Shown here: in pieces, positions 7,586-16,500 of the stretch
How positions within the stretch are numbered: position 1 is the first letter of the stretch
How the letters are laid out: every line of letters starts with the position of its first letter
Source of the DNA: Olsenella uli
GTDB taxonomy: Bacteria > Actinomycetota > Coriobacteriia > Coriobacteriales > Atopobiaceae
Assembly (NCBI RefSeq): GCF_016900775.1
Contig: NZ_JACJKN010000004.1
Span: 108,670 to 172,669 of the forward strand
Length of the DNA: 64,000 bases
Reading direction: 5' to 3'
The notes under the pieces: model-generated
The model's database searches: none
Told to the model about the DNA's origin: nothing
What the model saw: only the letters and a program-made list of their open reading frames with translations
Program-made: the position numbers and the translations under genes

Positions 7586-9661
7586 GTGCGATACGCCATC
7601 GAACATGAGGTGCCGGGGCGAGTGCGCCTGACGCTCATCGAGCGTCTTGTCGCATCCGACGTCGTCGCTCTCGAGACGACGCTCTCCTCTTGGGCGGGCG
7701 TCGAGCGCGTGCGCGCCTATCCTCGCATCCGCTCGGTTGCCGTCTGGTATCGCGACGCTCCCGCAAGGACGGCCCTGTTTGATCGACTGGATGCGCTCGC
7801 ACTCCCCCAGCTCGAAAAGACGAGCGTCCAGACGCCTGCGGCGCTCGTGCCCGTGGGCGCGCCCGTTGCGCGCAGCATCGTCCGCCTCGTGGGCAACCAC
7901 CTGATCCGCCGCTGGCTCCTCCCTCCCGCGCTGCGCGCGGTATGGGCCGGGCTTCACTACCTCGGGTTCCTGCGCGCCGGCCTCGCCTCGCTCAGGCGCG
8001 GGCGTCTCGACGTGCCGGTGCTCGACGCCTCGGCCATCGGCCTCTCGTTTGCCAAGCGCGACCCAAAGACCGCGGCAAGCACCATGTTCTTGCTCGATCT
8101 GGGCGAGGCTCTCGAGGACGCCACCCGCACGCGCTCCGAGCACGAGCTCATCCGCTCTCTCATGGCCATCCCCCAAAGCGCGCGTCGCCTCGAGGACGGC
8201 GAGGAGGTCACCGTGCCCGCCCAGAGCCTCTGCACGGGCGACCTCGTCGTGGCGCGCACCGGTATGCCCGTGTGCGTCGACGGCGTGGTGGTGCGCGGAG
8301 AGGCCATGGTCAATCAGGCGGCGCTCACCGGCGAGCCGCTCGCCGTGGAGCGCATGGCCGGCGACGACGTCTTTGCCGGCACCGCGGTAGAAGAGGGCGA
8401 GATCGTCATCCGCGTGGGCGCCGAGCCCGCCTCGACCAAGCTCCGCTCCATCGTGAGCCTCGTCGAGGCAACAGAGCAGCTCAAGAGCGAGGTCCAGACG
8501 CGCCGCGAGCACCTCGCGGACCGCTTCGTTCCGTGGAACTTCCTGCTTGCGGGGCTTGTGGCGGCGACCACGAAAAGCCTCGCAAAGACGTCGGCCGCCC
8601 TCATGGTCGACTACTCCTGCGCCCTCAGGCTCACGTCGTCCATCAGCGTGCTCGCCGCCATGAGTCAGAGCGCTCACGAGGGCATGACCGTCAAGGGTGC
8701 CAAGCATTTCGAGGCCATCGCCGCCGCCGACACCATCGTGTTCGACAAGACGGGAACGCTCACCGAGGCGACGCCCCGGGTCGCGCGCGTACTCGCCCTC
8801 GCGCCCGATTGGACCGAGGACGAGGTCCTGCGCACCTCGGCCTGTCTGGAGGAGCACTTCCCCCACCCCGTGGCACGCGCCGTGGTGGCGGCGGCCGCCG
8901 CACGCGGTCTCGAGCATCGCGAGCGCCACGCCGAGGTCGCCTATATCGTGGCGCACGGCATCGCGTCGGCGCTCGATGGCAAGAGAATCGTCATCGGAAG
9001 CCGCCACTTCGTGATGGAGGACGAGCACGTCGAGGTCACCCCCGAGGCAGAGGCGCTCATCGACGGCGAGCTCGAAGGCCTCTCGCCGCTCTACCTCGCC
9101 CAAGACGGAAAGCTGGTGGGCGCGCTCGGCATCGAGGATCCCTTAAAGGCAGGAGTGCCCGAGGCAATTGCGGCACTTCGCTCGCAGGGCGTCGACCACA
9201 TCATCATGCTCACCGGCGATAACGAGCGCACCGCCGCACGCATCGCCGCCGAGGCGGGCATCACCGAGTACCGCGCTGACCTGCTCCCCGAGGACAAGCA
9301 TGCCTACGTGGAGGCGCTCGTGGCCCGCGGACAACGCGTCGTCATGGTGGGCGACGGCGTCAACGACGCGCCGGCGCTCTCCGCTGCCGACGTGGGCATT
9401 GCCATGGGCACAGGTACCGCCATCGCGCAGGAGGTCGCCGACGTCACGCTCGCCGCGGGCGGGCTCGACGCCATCGTGCGCCTGCACGCGCTCAGCCGTT
9501 CTCTCATGGGGCGGCTCGACCGCTCGTTCGTCGCGGTCATGGGCATCAACTCGGCGCTTCTCGCCGCGGGAATCGCCGGCATCATCCAGCCCCAGGTCTC
9601 GGCGCTCCTGCACAACGGCACCACCATCGCGCTGGCAGCAGAAAGCGCCCGACGTCTCTAG
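7586..9661 (+). CDS. Heavy-metal-type P-type ATPase with a non-canonical metal motif
   Basis: A 691-residue P1B-like ATPase. The N-terminus (about 1-75) resembles an HMA_2-type ferredoxin fold without a CxxC metal site. The catalytic core is complete: TGE in 'ALTGEPLAVER', phosphorylation site DKTGTLT, the HP motif in 'EEHFPHPVAR' and GDGVNDAPAL. At the position of the usual intramembrane CPC/SPC motif the protein reads 'DYSCALRLTSS', so only the second Cys position is kept and the Pro is missing. Few helices precede the actuator domain. It is co-transcribed with the DUF6110-like gene and starts with GTG at 7586. Substrate unknown; this variant class often travels with DUF6110. Confidence 0.85.
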   Translation: MRYAIEHEVPGRVRLTLIERLVASDVVALETTLSSWAGVERVRAYPRIRSVAVWYRDAPARTALFDRLDALALPQLEKTSVQTPAALVPVGAPVARSIVRLVGNHLIRRWLLPPALRAVWAGLHYLGFLRAGLASLRRGRLDVPVLDASAIGLSFAKRDPKTAASTMFLLDLGEALEDATRTRSEHELIRSLMAIPQSARRLEDGEEVTVPAQSLCTGDLVVARTGMPVCVDGVVVRGEAMVNQAALTGEPLAVERMAGDDVFAGTAVEEGEIVIRVGAEPASTKLRSIVSLVEATEQLKSEVQTRREHLADRFVPWNFLLAGLVAATTKSLAKTSAALMVDYSCALRLTSSISVLAAMSQSAHEGMTVKGAKHFEAIAAADTIVFDKTGTLTEATPRVARVLALAPDWTEDEVLRTSACLEEHFPHPVARAVVAAAAARGLEHRERHAEVAYIVAHGIASALDGKRIVIGSRHFVMEDEHVEVTPEAEALIDGELEGLSPLYLAQDGKLVGALGIEDPLKAGVPEAIAALRSQGVDHIIMLTGDNERTAARIAAEAGITEYRADLLPEDKHAYVEALVARGQRVVMVGDGVNDAPALSAADVGIAMGTGTAIAQEVADVTLAAGGLDAIVRLHALSRSLMGRLDRSFVAVMGINSALLAAGIAGIIQPQVSALLHNGTTIALAAESARRL

Positions 9662-9709
9662 GAGGCATCAACCAGTCCGCTGTGGGGCCTGTCGTTGGGA
9701 AGTGGAGAC

Positions 9710-9862
9710 ATGGAGCGGTTCACGGTCGAGAAGGACGGCCTCTTCGGATTCCTCCACCTTCCGGGGCGGCACGTCGAAGCGTACTCCGGCAAGGCGCTCA
9801 TCGTGCTCGGCGGCAGCGAGGAAGCCTTCGCGCAGACGCTCGCGTTTCTCGCCCGGTGGTAG
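9710..9862 (+). pseudogene. Truncated acyl-CoA thioesterase/BAAT-like hydrolase remnant
   Basis: A short frame (50 residues) starts with an ATG after GTGGAGAC and encodes a hydrolase-like beginning ending in 'GKALIVLGGSEEAFAQTLAF', then stops at TAG. The 'ALIVLGGSEG' block is typical of the first beta strand and oxyanion region of bile-acid/acyl-CoA thioester hydrolases of the alpha/beta-hydrolase fold, which normally run to 250-400 residues. Nothing of the rest follows, so this looks like a decayed fragment between two metal ATPase genes. It could be a tiny functional peptide, but I see no support for that. Confidence 0.55.
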
Positions 9863-9937
9863 CGAACGCGCGTGCGGAGCCGACTCGGGAGCATTAATCG
9901 TCATGCTCGCCGGTAGGTCGAATGCCCCCACGGCACC

Positions 9938-11845
9938 TCATCGGGCACACGCCCTCCACCCCAGAAGGAGCGCGGAGTTGACGATGACGAGCACCGACCC
10001 CGCATTGTGCACGAGCGCCCCCACCACGGGGTTCAGGACGCCCGAGATGGCAAGTGCGATCGCGATGAAGTTGAGGGTCATCGAGAACGTCAGGTTGATC
10101 CTGATGGTCGTCATCATGCGGCGCGCGAGGCGCAGGAGGTGCGGTAGCTCGGCGATGTCATCGTTCACGAGCGCGATGTCCGCCGCGTCGACGGCGATAT
10201 CGCTGCCGACGCCTCCCATGGCGATGCCCACAAGCGCGCGCTTGAGCGCAGGCGCGTCGTTGACGCCGTCGCCGACCATACAAACGCCCTTGCCCGCGCG
10301 CTCCGAGTCATCGATGAAGGAGAGCTTGTCCTCGGGCAGGCATGCGGCCTTGTAGGTGGTGATGCCGAGTTCGGCAGCCACGTGGGCGGCCGCCGCCTCG
10401 TGGTCCCCCGTGAGGAGCACCGGCTCCACGCCCGTCTCCCGCACTGCCGAAAGCGTAGCGGTGGCGTTCTCGCGCACGCGGTCGGCGAGCGCGATGAACC
10501 CCGCTGCCGCGTCGCCCCAGCCGAGATAGGTGATCGTTGCCCCCTCGGCGCGCGCAGCGTCCGCGCGCCTCCCCAGTGCGTCCGGTATAGCCAGACCGTG
10601 CTCCGCCACCAGCGCGGCGCTGCCGGCGTACACCGTGCGCCCGCCCACCTCTGCCACCACGCCGCGACCGGGCACCATGGCAAAGGACGTCGGGTCCTTC
10701 GGCGCCGCTCCGGCGCGCTCCGTGGCCGCGGCCACGATGGCGCGCCCGAGGGGGTGCTCGGATCGCTTCTCGGCCGCGCCGGCAATCGCGAGCAGGGTCT
10801 CCTCACTCACGTCCTTCTCGCCCGAGAACACAGCCACGACCTGCGGCTCCCCCGTGGTGAGCGTGCCCGTCTTGTCAAAGCACACGCGCCTGACCTGCGC
10901 CAGGCGCTCGAGCGCGTCCCCCTCGCGCACCAGAAAGCCGTGCCTGGTGGCGTTGCCGATCGCCGCCATGATGGCTGTGGGCGTGGCGAGCACGAGCGCG
11001 CACGGGCAGAAGACGACGAGGATGGTGACCGAGCGAATTATCTCGCCCGTCACGAGATAGGTGAGAACTGCTGCCACAAGGGCGATGACGACGATCCACA
11101 CCGCCCAGCGGTCGGCGAGGTTCACGATCTTGGCCTTGCCGGCGTCGGCCGACTGCACGAGGCGAATCATCCGCTGGATGGACGAGTCCTCGCCCACGCG
11201 CGTCGCGACCATGTCGAACGAGCCGAACTGGTTGACCGTGCCGGACGACACCTCATCCCCCGGGCCCTTGTCCACCGGCAGGCTCTCGCCGGTCATGACC
11301 GCCTGGTTGACCGAGGTCTGACCGGAGACGATGACGCCGTCTACGGGCACGGCCTCCCCGGGCAGCACGCGCAGGATGTCGCCCACCTGAACGGCTTCCG
11401 CCGCGATGGTCTCCTCCGCCACGGGGCGCGGCTCGGCCCCCTCGGCGGACGCGCGGGCGATGCGCCGTGCCGTGCGCGGCGTCAGATGGACGAGCCGTTC
11501 GATGCCGGCACGGGCGCGCGCCACGGTGAGCTCCTCGAGCAGGCCGCCGAGCTGCATGATGAAGGCGACCTCGCCCGCAGCGAAGTCCTCGCCGATGAAG
11601 ACGCTCGCGATGAGGGCGAGCGAGACGAGCACGTCGGCCGTGATGTCGAACTCCGTCACGAGGCCGATGACGGCCTCCAGGATGATGGGCACGCCGCACA
11701 GGATGATGGCGACCCATGCGATCGAGAACGGAAACGGCTCGACGCCCGCGAGCGAGAGCACGAGTGCCACGCCCGAGACGGCGAGAAACGCGATGTTGCG
11801 CTTAGTGCCGCCCCACTCCAGCAGCTTCTCGAGACCTTCGATCAT
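9938..11845 (-). CDS. Metal-exporting P1B-type ATPase (CPC type, CsoR controlled)
   Basis: A 635-residue ATPase without an N-terminal HMA domain. It has the intramembrane motif CPCALVLATPTA, TGES in 'MTGESLPVDKG', the phosphorylation site DKTGTLTTG, the HP motif in 'RSEHPLGRAIV' and GDGVNDAPAL. About eight membrane helices are predicted. The CPC motif fits Cu(I)/Ag(I) or Zn/Cd/Pb export at the cytoplasmic membrane. The promoter is overlapped by a CsoR-type palindrome and csoR lies just upstream, which favours copper. The start ATG at 11845 has a GGGGGAG ribosome site. Confidence 0.88.
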   Translation of the reverse strand: MIEGLEKLLEWGGTKRNIAFLAVSGVALVLSLAGVEPFPFSIAWVAIILCGVPIILEAVIGLVTEFDITADVLVSLALIASVFIGEDFAAGEVAFIMQLGGLLEELTVARARAGIERLVHLTPRTARRIARASAEGAEPRPVAEETIAAEAVQVGDILRVLPGEAVPVDGVIVSGQTSVNQAVMTGESLPVDKGPGDEVSSGTVNQFGSFDMVATRVGEDSSIQRMIRLVQSADAGKAKIVNLADRWAVWIVVIALVAAVLTYLVTGEIIRSVTILVVFCPCALVLATPTAIMAAIGNATRHGFLVREGDALERLAQVRRVCFDKTGTLTTGEPQVVAVFSGEKDVSEETLLAIAGAAEKRSEHPLGRAIVAAATERAGAAPKDPTSFAMVPGRGVVAEVGGRTVYAGSAALVAEHGLAIPDALGRRADAARAEGATITYLGWGDAAAGFIALADRVRENATATLSAVRETGVEPVLLTGDHEAAAAHVAAELGITTYKAACLPEDKLSFIDDSERAGKGVCMVGDGVNDAPALKRALVGIAMGGVGSDIAVDAADIALVNDDIAELPHLLRLARRMMTTIRINLTFSMTLNFIAIALAISGVLNPVVGALVHNAGSVLVIVNSALLLGWRACAR

Positions 11846-11883
11846 GGACTCCCCCGTCCTTCTCGCCGGCGCGTTTTTATACC

Positions 11884-11924
11884 TATACCCCTATGGGTAT
11901 AATGCTTTGAGGAAGAGGAGTCAA
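11884..11924 (-). promoter_or_regulatory. CsoR operator overlapping P-type ATPase promoter
   Basis: TATACCCCTATGGGTATA at 11884-11901 is an 18-bp near-perfect palindrome of the CsoR class (TACCC...GGGTA). On the minus strand a TTGACT -35 box (11924-11919) and TATACC -10 box (11901-11896) are 17 bp apart, and the -10 box lies inside the palindrome. Bound apo-CsoR would therefore block transcription of the ATPase. Confidence 0.82.
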
Positions 11925-11952
11925 ATCCGAAGTTCTTTTTTCAGCTGGGGCA

Positions 11953-12228
11953 CTAAATCATGTTGGCGAAACGCTCGACGGCCTTGGTGAAGTCGGCAAC
12001 GGTCTTGTCCGCGTCCCCGTGCTCGATGCCGTCGCGCACGCAGTGTTGGATGTGCCCCTCGAGCACAACCTGGCCGCATCGGTGCAGGGCGCTCTTCGCT
12101 GCGTTGATTTGCGAGAGGATGTCCTCGCACGGCACGTCCTCGTCAATCATGCGATCGATGGCCTGCACCTGGCCGATGATCTTGTGCAGACGCCTGTGAA
12201 GGTTCGCCGCATCCATGCACTGCCTCAT
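11953..12228 (-). CDS. csoR: CsoR-family copper-sensing repressor
   Basis: A 91-residue all-helical DUF156 protein. The Cu(I) ligand set of CsoR is visible with the right spacing: Cys34, His59 and Cys63 (25 and 4 residues apart, as in the M. tuberculosis protein). These residues lie in 'DVPCEDIL' and 'EGHIQHC'. The protein should bind DNA as a tetramer and release it on binding Cu(I). Its target is probably the palindrome at 11884-11901 in the 107-bp gap to the ATPase gene. The start is taken at the ATG 12228, after GGAGGAG; a GTG at 12252 is in frame but has no such site. Confidence 0.9.
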   Translation of the reverse strand: MRQCMDAANLHRRLHKIIGQVQAIDRMIDEDVPCEDILSQINAAKSALHRCGQVVLEGHIQHCVRDGIEHGDADKTVADFTKAVERFANMI

Positions 12229-12285
12229 CGAGTCTCCTCCCCGCACGCGCACTGCCGCAATAGCATCCTGCCATCATAGCGCGTC

Positions 12286-12323
12286 GGGTGATTCAAAGGG
12301 GGGCGTCTCCTTTTGAATCACCC
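12286..12323. repeat. REP-like palindrome R4
   Basis: GGGTGATTCAAAGG and CCTTTTGAATCACCC make a long stem with one mismatch around GGGGCGTCT. The palindrome lies between the HMA gene and csoR, and its arm supplies the TGA stop of the HMA gene (12318-12320). Confidence 0.85.
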
Positions 12324-12686
12324 TTGGGTCACCCGGTAGCCGGCGGACTCCACGGCTGCGGCCAGCGCCGCAGGGTCGATCGGGTCCTTGGAGAGCACGC
12401 GCACGCGGTCGGGCAGGCTCGCACGCGCCCACACGCCGCCGATGCCGTCGAGCGAGGTCTCCACGGCCGCGAGGCAATGCTCGCAGTGCATTCCCTCGAC
12501 GGTGAGGTCGGCCGAGTAGGGGTAGTGCGCCTCGTTGGTGTCGGCAACCGTCGGGCGCGCGACGTGGGACTCTCCCCCGCCGGAGCACCCGCAGCCGCAG
12601 CCGCCCTGACGGAGTGTCCGCAGGTAGCGACGGGCGGCGAGAAGGACGACCGCCACCACGGCCAGGACGATAATGACGTTGATCAT
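12318..12686 (-). CDS. Membrane-anchored heavy-metal-associated (HMA) protein
   Basis: A 122-residue protein: an N-terminal helix (about residues 2-18), a Gly/Cys-rich linker 'GGCGCGCSGGG' (about 28-38) and a C-terminal HMA ferredoxin-like domain (about 58-120) with the metal-binding motif GMHCEHC. The extra Cys cluster is like that in small FeoB-associated or metallochaperone proteins. Together with csoR and the ATPase it forms a metal (probably copper) homeostasis cluster on one strand. A strong GGAGG precedes the ATG at 12686. The stop lies in repeat R4. Confidence 0.83.
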   Translation of the reverse strand: MINVIIVLAVVAVVLLAARRYLRTLRQGGCGCGCSGGGESHVARPTVADTNEAHYPYSADLTVEGMHCEHCLAAVETSLDGIGGVWARASLPDRVRVLSKDPIDPAALAAAVESAGYRVTQG

Positions 12687-12725
12687 GGCAACCTCCTTGC
12701 GAGCCCGCGTTCTTCTCGCCCGCCA

Positions 12726-12761
12726 AATGGGTCAAAAGGGACTGTCCCCTTTTGACCCATT
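12726..12761. repeat. REP-like palindrome R5
   Basis: AATGGGTCAAAAGGG and CCTTTTGACCCATT form the stem, with the ACTGTCC-type centre. It overlaps the TAA stop of the YbaN-like gene by two bases and separates that operon from the HMA gene. Confidence 0.85.
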
Positions 12762-13146
12762 ACGCCTCGGCGGGGACGCGGCGGGTCTTCACGCCGAAGC
12801 AGAAGTACAGGATGTGGAACACCCACACGCACGCGAGGACGATCTGCCCCACGCGCACCTGATGCATCATGACAAAGCCGATGGACATGAGCATGGTCAC
12901 CGTGACCATCACGCGGATCTTGGTGGCCCAGTCCATGCCCTGGCCGGCCACGTAGCTCTCGAGGTTCTTCTTGTAGAGCTTGGTGCTCGTGAACCACGTG
13001 TGCAGCCGCTCGGAGCTCTTGGCAAAGCAGAACGCCGCAAGCATGAGAAACGGAAACGCCGGCAGCAGCGGCACCACCGCTCCCACAGCCCCCAGAACAA
13101 GCCCCACGCAGCCCAGCGCAACGAGCAGCACCTTCTTGACGTTCAT
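12760..13146 (-). CDS. YbaN/DUF454-family inner membrane protein
   Basis: A 128-residue membrane protein with the DUF454 pattern: hydrophobic helix 'VLLVALGCVGLVLGAVG', then 'VPLLPAFPFLMLAAFCFAKS' (residues about 24-43), 'SERLHTW' and a C-terminal helix pair. Function is unknown. The start is the ATG at 13146, which overlaps the TGA of the upstream YgbA-type gene (ATGA), a strong sign of translational coupling. It is third in an operon behind the CydDC exporter and YgbA. Confidence 0.85.
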   Translation of the reverse strand: MNVKKVLLVALGCVGLVLGAVGAVVPLLPAFPFLMLAAFCFAKSSERLHTWFTSTKLYKKNLESYVAGQGMDWATKIRVMVTVTMLMSIGFVMMHQVRVGQIVLACVWVFHILYFCFGVKTRRVPAEA

Positions 13147-13508
13147 GCATCCTCCCTGGAAAGTCGCCTCTTCTCGGCCTTGGTCTCGATGACGTGACGG
13201 ACGGCCGCCACGGGGTGATGGAAGATCATGCGCGGGCCCGAGAAGCGCATGACCTCGCGGATCTTCTCGCGCATCTCCGGCTTGTAGCAGTGCACGCGGC
13301 AGTTTGAGCAGAAGGTCTTGGTCTCCATGAAGGGGCAGCGGTCGCTGCGCTGCCGTGCGTACTCCGCGAGCTCGGCGCACTCCTGGCAGAGCTCACCGAC
13401 GCGCGTGCCGTGGCGCTTGCGGCAATAGAGCGCGATCATCTCGGACACCATGCGCTTCTCGCGCTCGCGCTTGGCAGCCACGCGCGCGGTGTCGTGCGTG
13501 CGCGCCAT
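13143..13508 (-). CDS. YgbA-type nitrous-oxide/NO-stimulated promoter family protein
   Basis: A 121-residue soluble protein with the signature of the family: 'CPFMETKTFCSNCRVHCYKP' (about residues 58-77) followed by 'MREKIREVMRFSGPRMIFHH'. Further Cys residues lie in 'ELCQECAEL', so a metal or Fe-S site is plausible. In E. coli ygbA is induced by nitric oxide and helps growth under nitrosative stress; the mechanism is not settled. Here the gene overlaps the CydDC exporter stop (TGATG) and the YbaN start (ATGA), a three-gene coupled operon. CydDC exports thiols needed for cytochrome bd, itself NO-tolerant, so a nitrosative-stress role is inferred. Confidence 0.85.
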   Translation of the reverse strand: MARTHDTARVAAKREREKRMVSEMIALYCRKRHGTRVGELCQECAELAEYARQRSDRCPFMETKTFCSNCRVHCYKPEMREKIREVMRFSGPRMIFHHPVAAVRHVIETKAEKRRLSREDA

Positions 13509-16500
13509 CAGCTGACCCTCCCGTTCTCAACGCTGACCACGGTGTCGGCGATGCGCATCGTGGACGGCCTATGGGAGACGAGAAGAACCGTCCGCCCGGC
13601 GCGCTCCTCGGCAATGGAGCGCAGGATGACGGCCTCGTTCAGGCTGTCGAGGTTGCTCGTGGGCTCGTCGAGCAGCATGAACGGAGCGTCGTGCAGGAAG
13701 GCGCGGGCAAGCCCCAGGCGCTGGCGCTCGCCGCCGGAGAGGGTGTCGCCGAGCTCGCCGACCGGCGTGTCGTAGCCCGCCGGCAGGCTCATGACGAAGT
13801 CGTGGACCGAGGCCTTGCGGCAGGCCGCCTCGATCTCTTCGTCCGTGGCGTCGAGCCGCGCGATGCGCAGGTTGTTGCGGATGCTGTCGTGGAAGAGGTG
13901 GGTCTCCTGCGTGACGAGGGACTCCAGCTCGCGCAGGTTGGCCGTGTCCACGTGCCGCACGTCGCGCCCGGAGACGGAGACGCTTCCCTCGCCCGCGTCC
14001 CAGAACCGCATGAACAGGCGCAGCAGGGTGGACTTGCCGGAGCCGGAGCGCCCGGTGATGCCCACGATTCTGCCGGCGGGAGCCTCGAGCGAGACGTCCT
14101 CGAGCACGCGCTCGTTTCCGTAGGAGAAGCCCACATGGCTCGCCGCGGCACCGTCGAAATCCACGTGCTTCTCGCCCGTGACCTCAGGCGTCACCGGCTC
14201 CTCGTCCAGGATGGCGAGCACGCGCTCGCCCGCCGCGAGGGTGGGCTGCAGCGTGGAGCCCAGGTTCGCGAGCGCCACCACCGGGCCGAACGAGCTCATG
14301 AGCGCGAGCACGGGGATGAGCACCCCGTCAAATCCCACGGCACCGGCGCGGTGAAGCGCCGCCGCCACGAGCAGCATGACCAGGTCGCAGGCGAGAATGA
14401 CCGTGTTGGTGAGCGCCGTGGCACGACCGGTGGCGCGCTTCATGCGCTCCTCGTCCGCGGCGAGCGCGCGGGAACGCTCGTCCATCTGGGCCAGGCGCTC
14501 CGCACCCGCACCGTACTGCAGGATCTCATCTAGGCCGCGCAGGCTCTCCAGCACGAAGCTCGAGAGCTCGCCCGCGCCGGCGCGGAAGCGCGAGCCGGCG
14601 TCCCCGGCGAGACGCGCCGCGACGAGCGGGCACGCCACGCCCACGGCGAGATATGACACCGCGGCCACGACGGCAAGCGCAGGATGGAAGCTCCCGACGA
14701 AGGCACAGGCGTCCGCGCAGAAGAGCAGCGCTATCGCCGCCGGCGAGATGGTGTGCGCGTAGAAGACCTCGAGAAGCTCGATGTCCGAGGTAATGAGCGA
14801 GATGAGGTCGCCACGATCGCGCCCCTCGAGCTTGGCCGGAGCAAGCCGACGCAGCGCCCGGAACACGCGGTCGCGGACGAGCGCGAGCAGCTTGAAGGCG
14901 ATGAAGTGGTTACAGGCTTGCTCGCCGTAGCGAAGCAGACCGCGTGCCACGGCGCAGACGGCCATCGCCACGATGAGGCCCGCGAGCGGGGCCGCCGCGC
15001 CGTCCGCGAGCACCGCGAGCACGCCGTAGCCGCCGAGCACCGTGATTGCCGCCGCGCAGACGTGGCCGAGAAGTCCCATGAGGATGGCCAGCACCATAAA
15101 TCCCATGAGCGGGCGCACCAGCCCCACGAGCCGCCGCATCACCCTCCGTGAGACAAAGGGGACAGGTTCATTTGTCTCATCGCGCTGGTCGTGCAGAGAC
15201 GGGCGCGCAGGGCTAGCTGATGAGACAAATGAACCTGTCCCCTTTGTCTCACCCTCGAGCTCGCGCTGGGCGCGCCAGAGGGTTGCGTAGCGGCCTCCCG
15301 CGACAACGAGCTCGTCGTGGCGCCCGTGCTCCACCACGCGTCCGTCGTCGAGCACGAAGATCTTGTCGGCCCCCACCACGTTTGCCAGACGGTGCGAGAT
15401 GAGGATTACCGTCGCGCGGCCTGCCAGCCCGCGAACCGCACCCATGATGGCGTCCTCGCTCTCCGCGTCCACGTTGGAGGTGGCCTCGTCAAAGACGTAG
15501 ACCGGCGTCTCGTGCAAGAGGGCACGGGCGATTGCCAGGCGCTGGCGCTGGCCGCCGGAGAGGTTGGAGCCACGCTCCGCGAGCATCGTGTCCAGCCCGT
15601 CCTCGCCGCGCAGGAAGGGCGCCAGGCGCGTGGCCTCGAGCGCGGCCCAGAGCGCATCGTCGCTCGCACCCGGGGCCGCGACCAGCAGGTTCTCGCGCAC
15701 CGTTCCCTTGAAGAGGTAGCTCTCGTGCCCCACGTAGGTCACGTGGGCGAGCAGGTCTGCGGCGTCGAGCGCGCCAACCTCAACGCCGCCCACCGTGAGC
15801 GAGCCACGATACCCGCGCAGCCGCCCCAGCAGGAGCGCTGCGAGCGTGGACTTACCGCAGCCGGACTCCCCCACCACGGCCACAAGGCCGCCAGCCGGCA
15901 CGTCCAGGCTCACGCCGTCCAGCACCTCACGCTCGCCGTCGTAGGAGAAGCGCAGCTCGCAGGCGCGCACGTCACAGCACGCGGGGAAACTCTCCCCACC
16001 CGCCGGCGGCTCCGGCAGCTCCAGCAGCCTAAAGATCTTCTCACTCGCCGCCATGCCGTTCATGGCCACGTGGAAGAACGACCCCAGCTGGCGCATGGGG
16101 ATGAAGTAGTCCGCCGCCAGCAGGATGATGGCAAGACAGCCGCCCAGGTCAACGGCACCCGCGGCCATCTGCGTAAGCGCCACCGCCACGCCGGCGGCCG
16201 CCCCGCCGTACGCAACGAGGTCCATAATCGTGATGGAGTTGAGCTGCATCGTGAGCACGCGCATCGTGATGCGCCGGAACTTCTCGGCCTGCTCGTTCAT
16301 CTCGGCCTGCTTGAACTCGTCGGCCTGGTAGACCTTGAGAGTGGTGAGGCCTTGGAGGTTCTCCAGGAACGTGTCGCCGAGCTCGGTGTACTGCCCCCAG
16401 TAGCGGCCGAGCAGCTTCTTTGCCCAGGTCTGCACCGCGGCGATGGCCACGGGAATGAGTGGCACGCACACGAGCAGCACCACGGCCGCCGGCACGTTCA

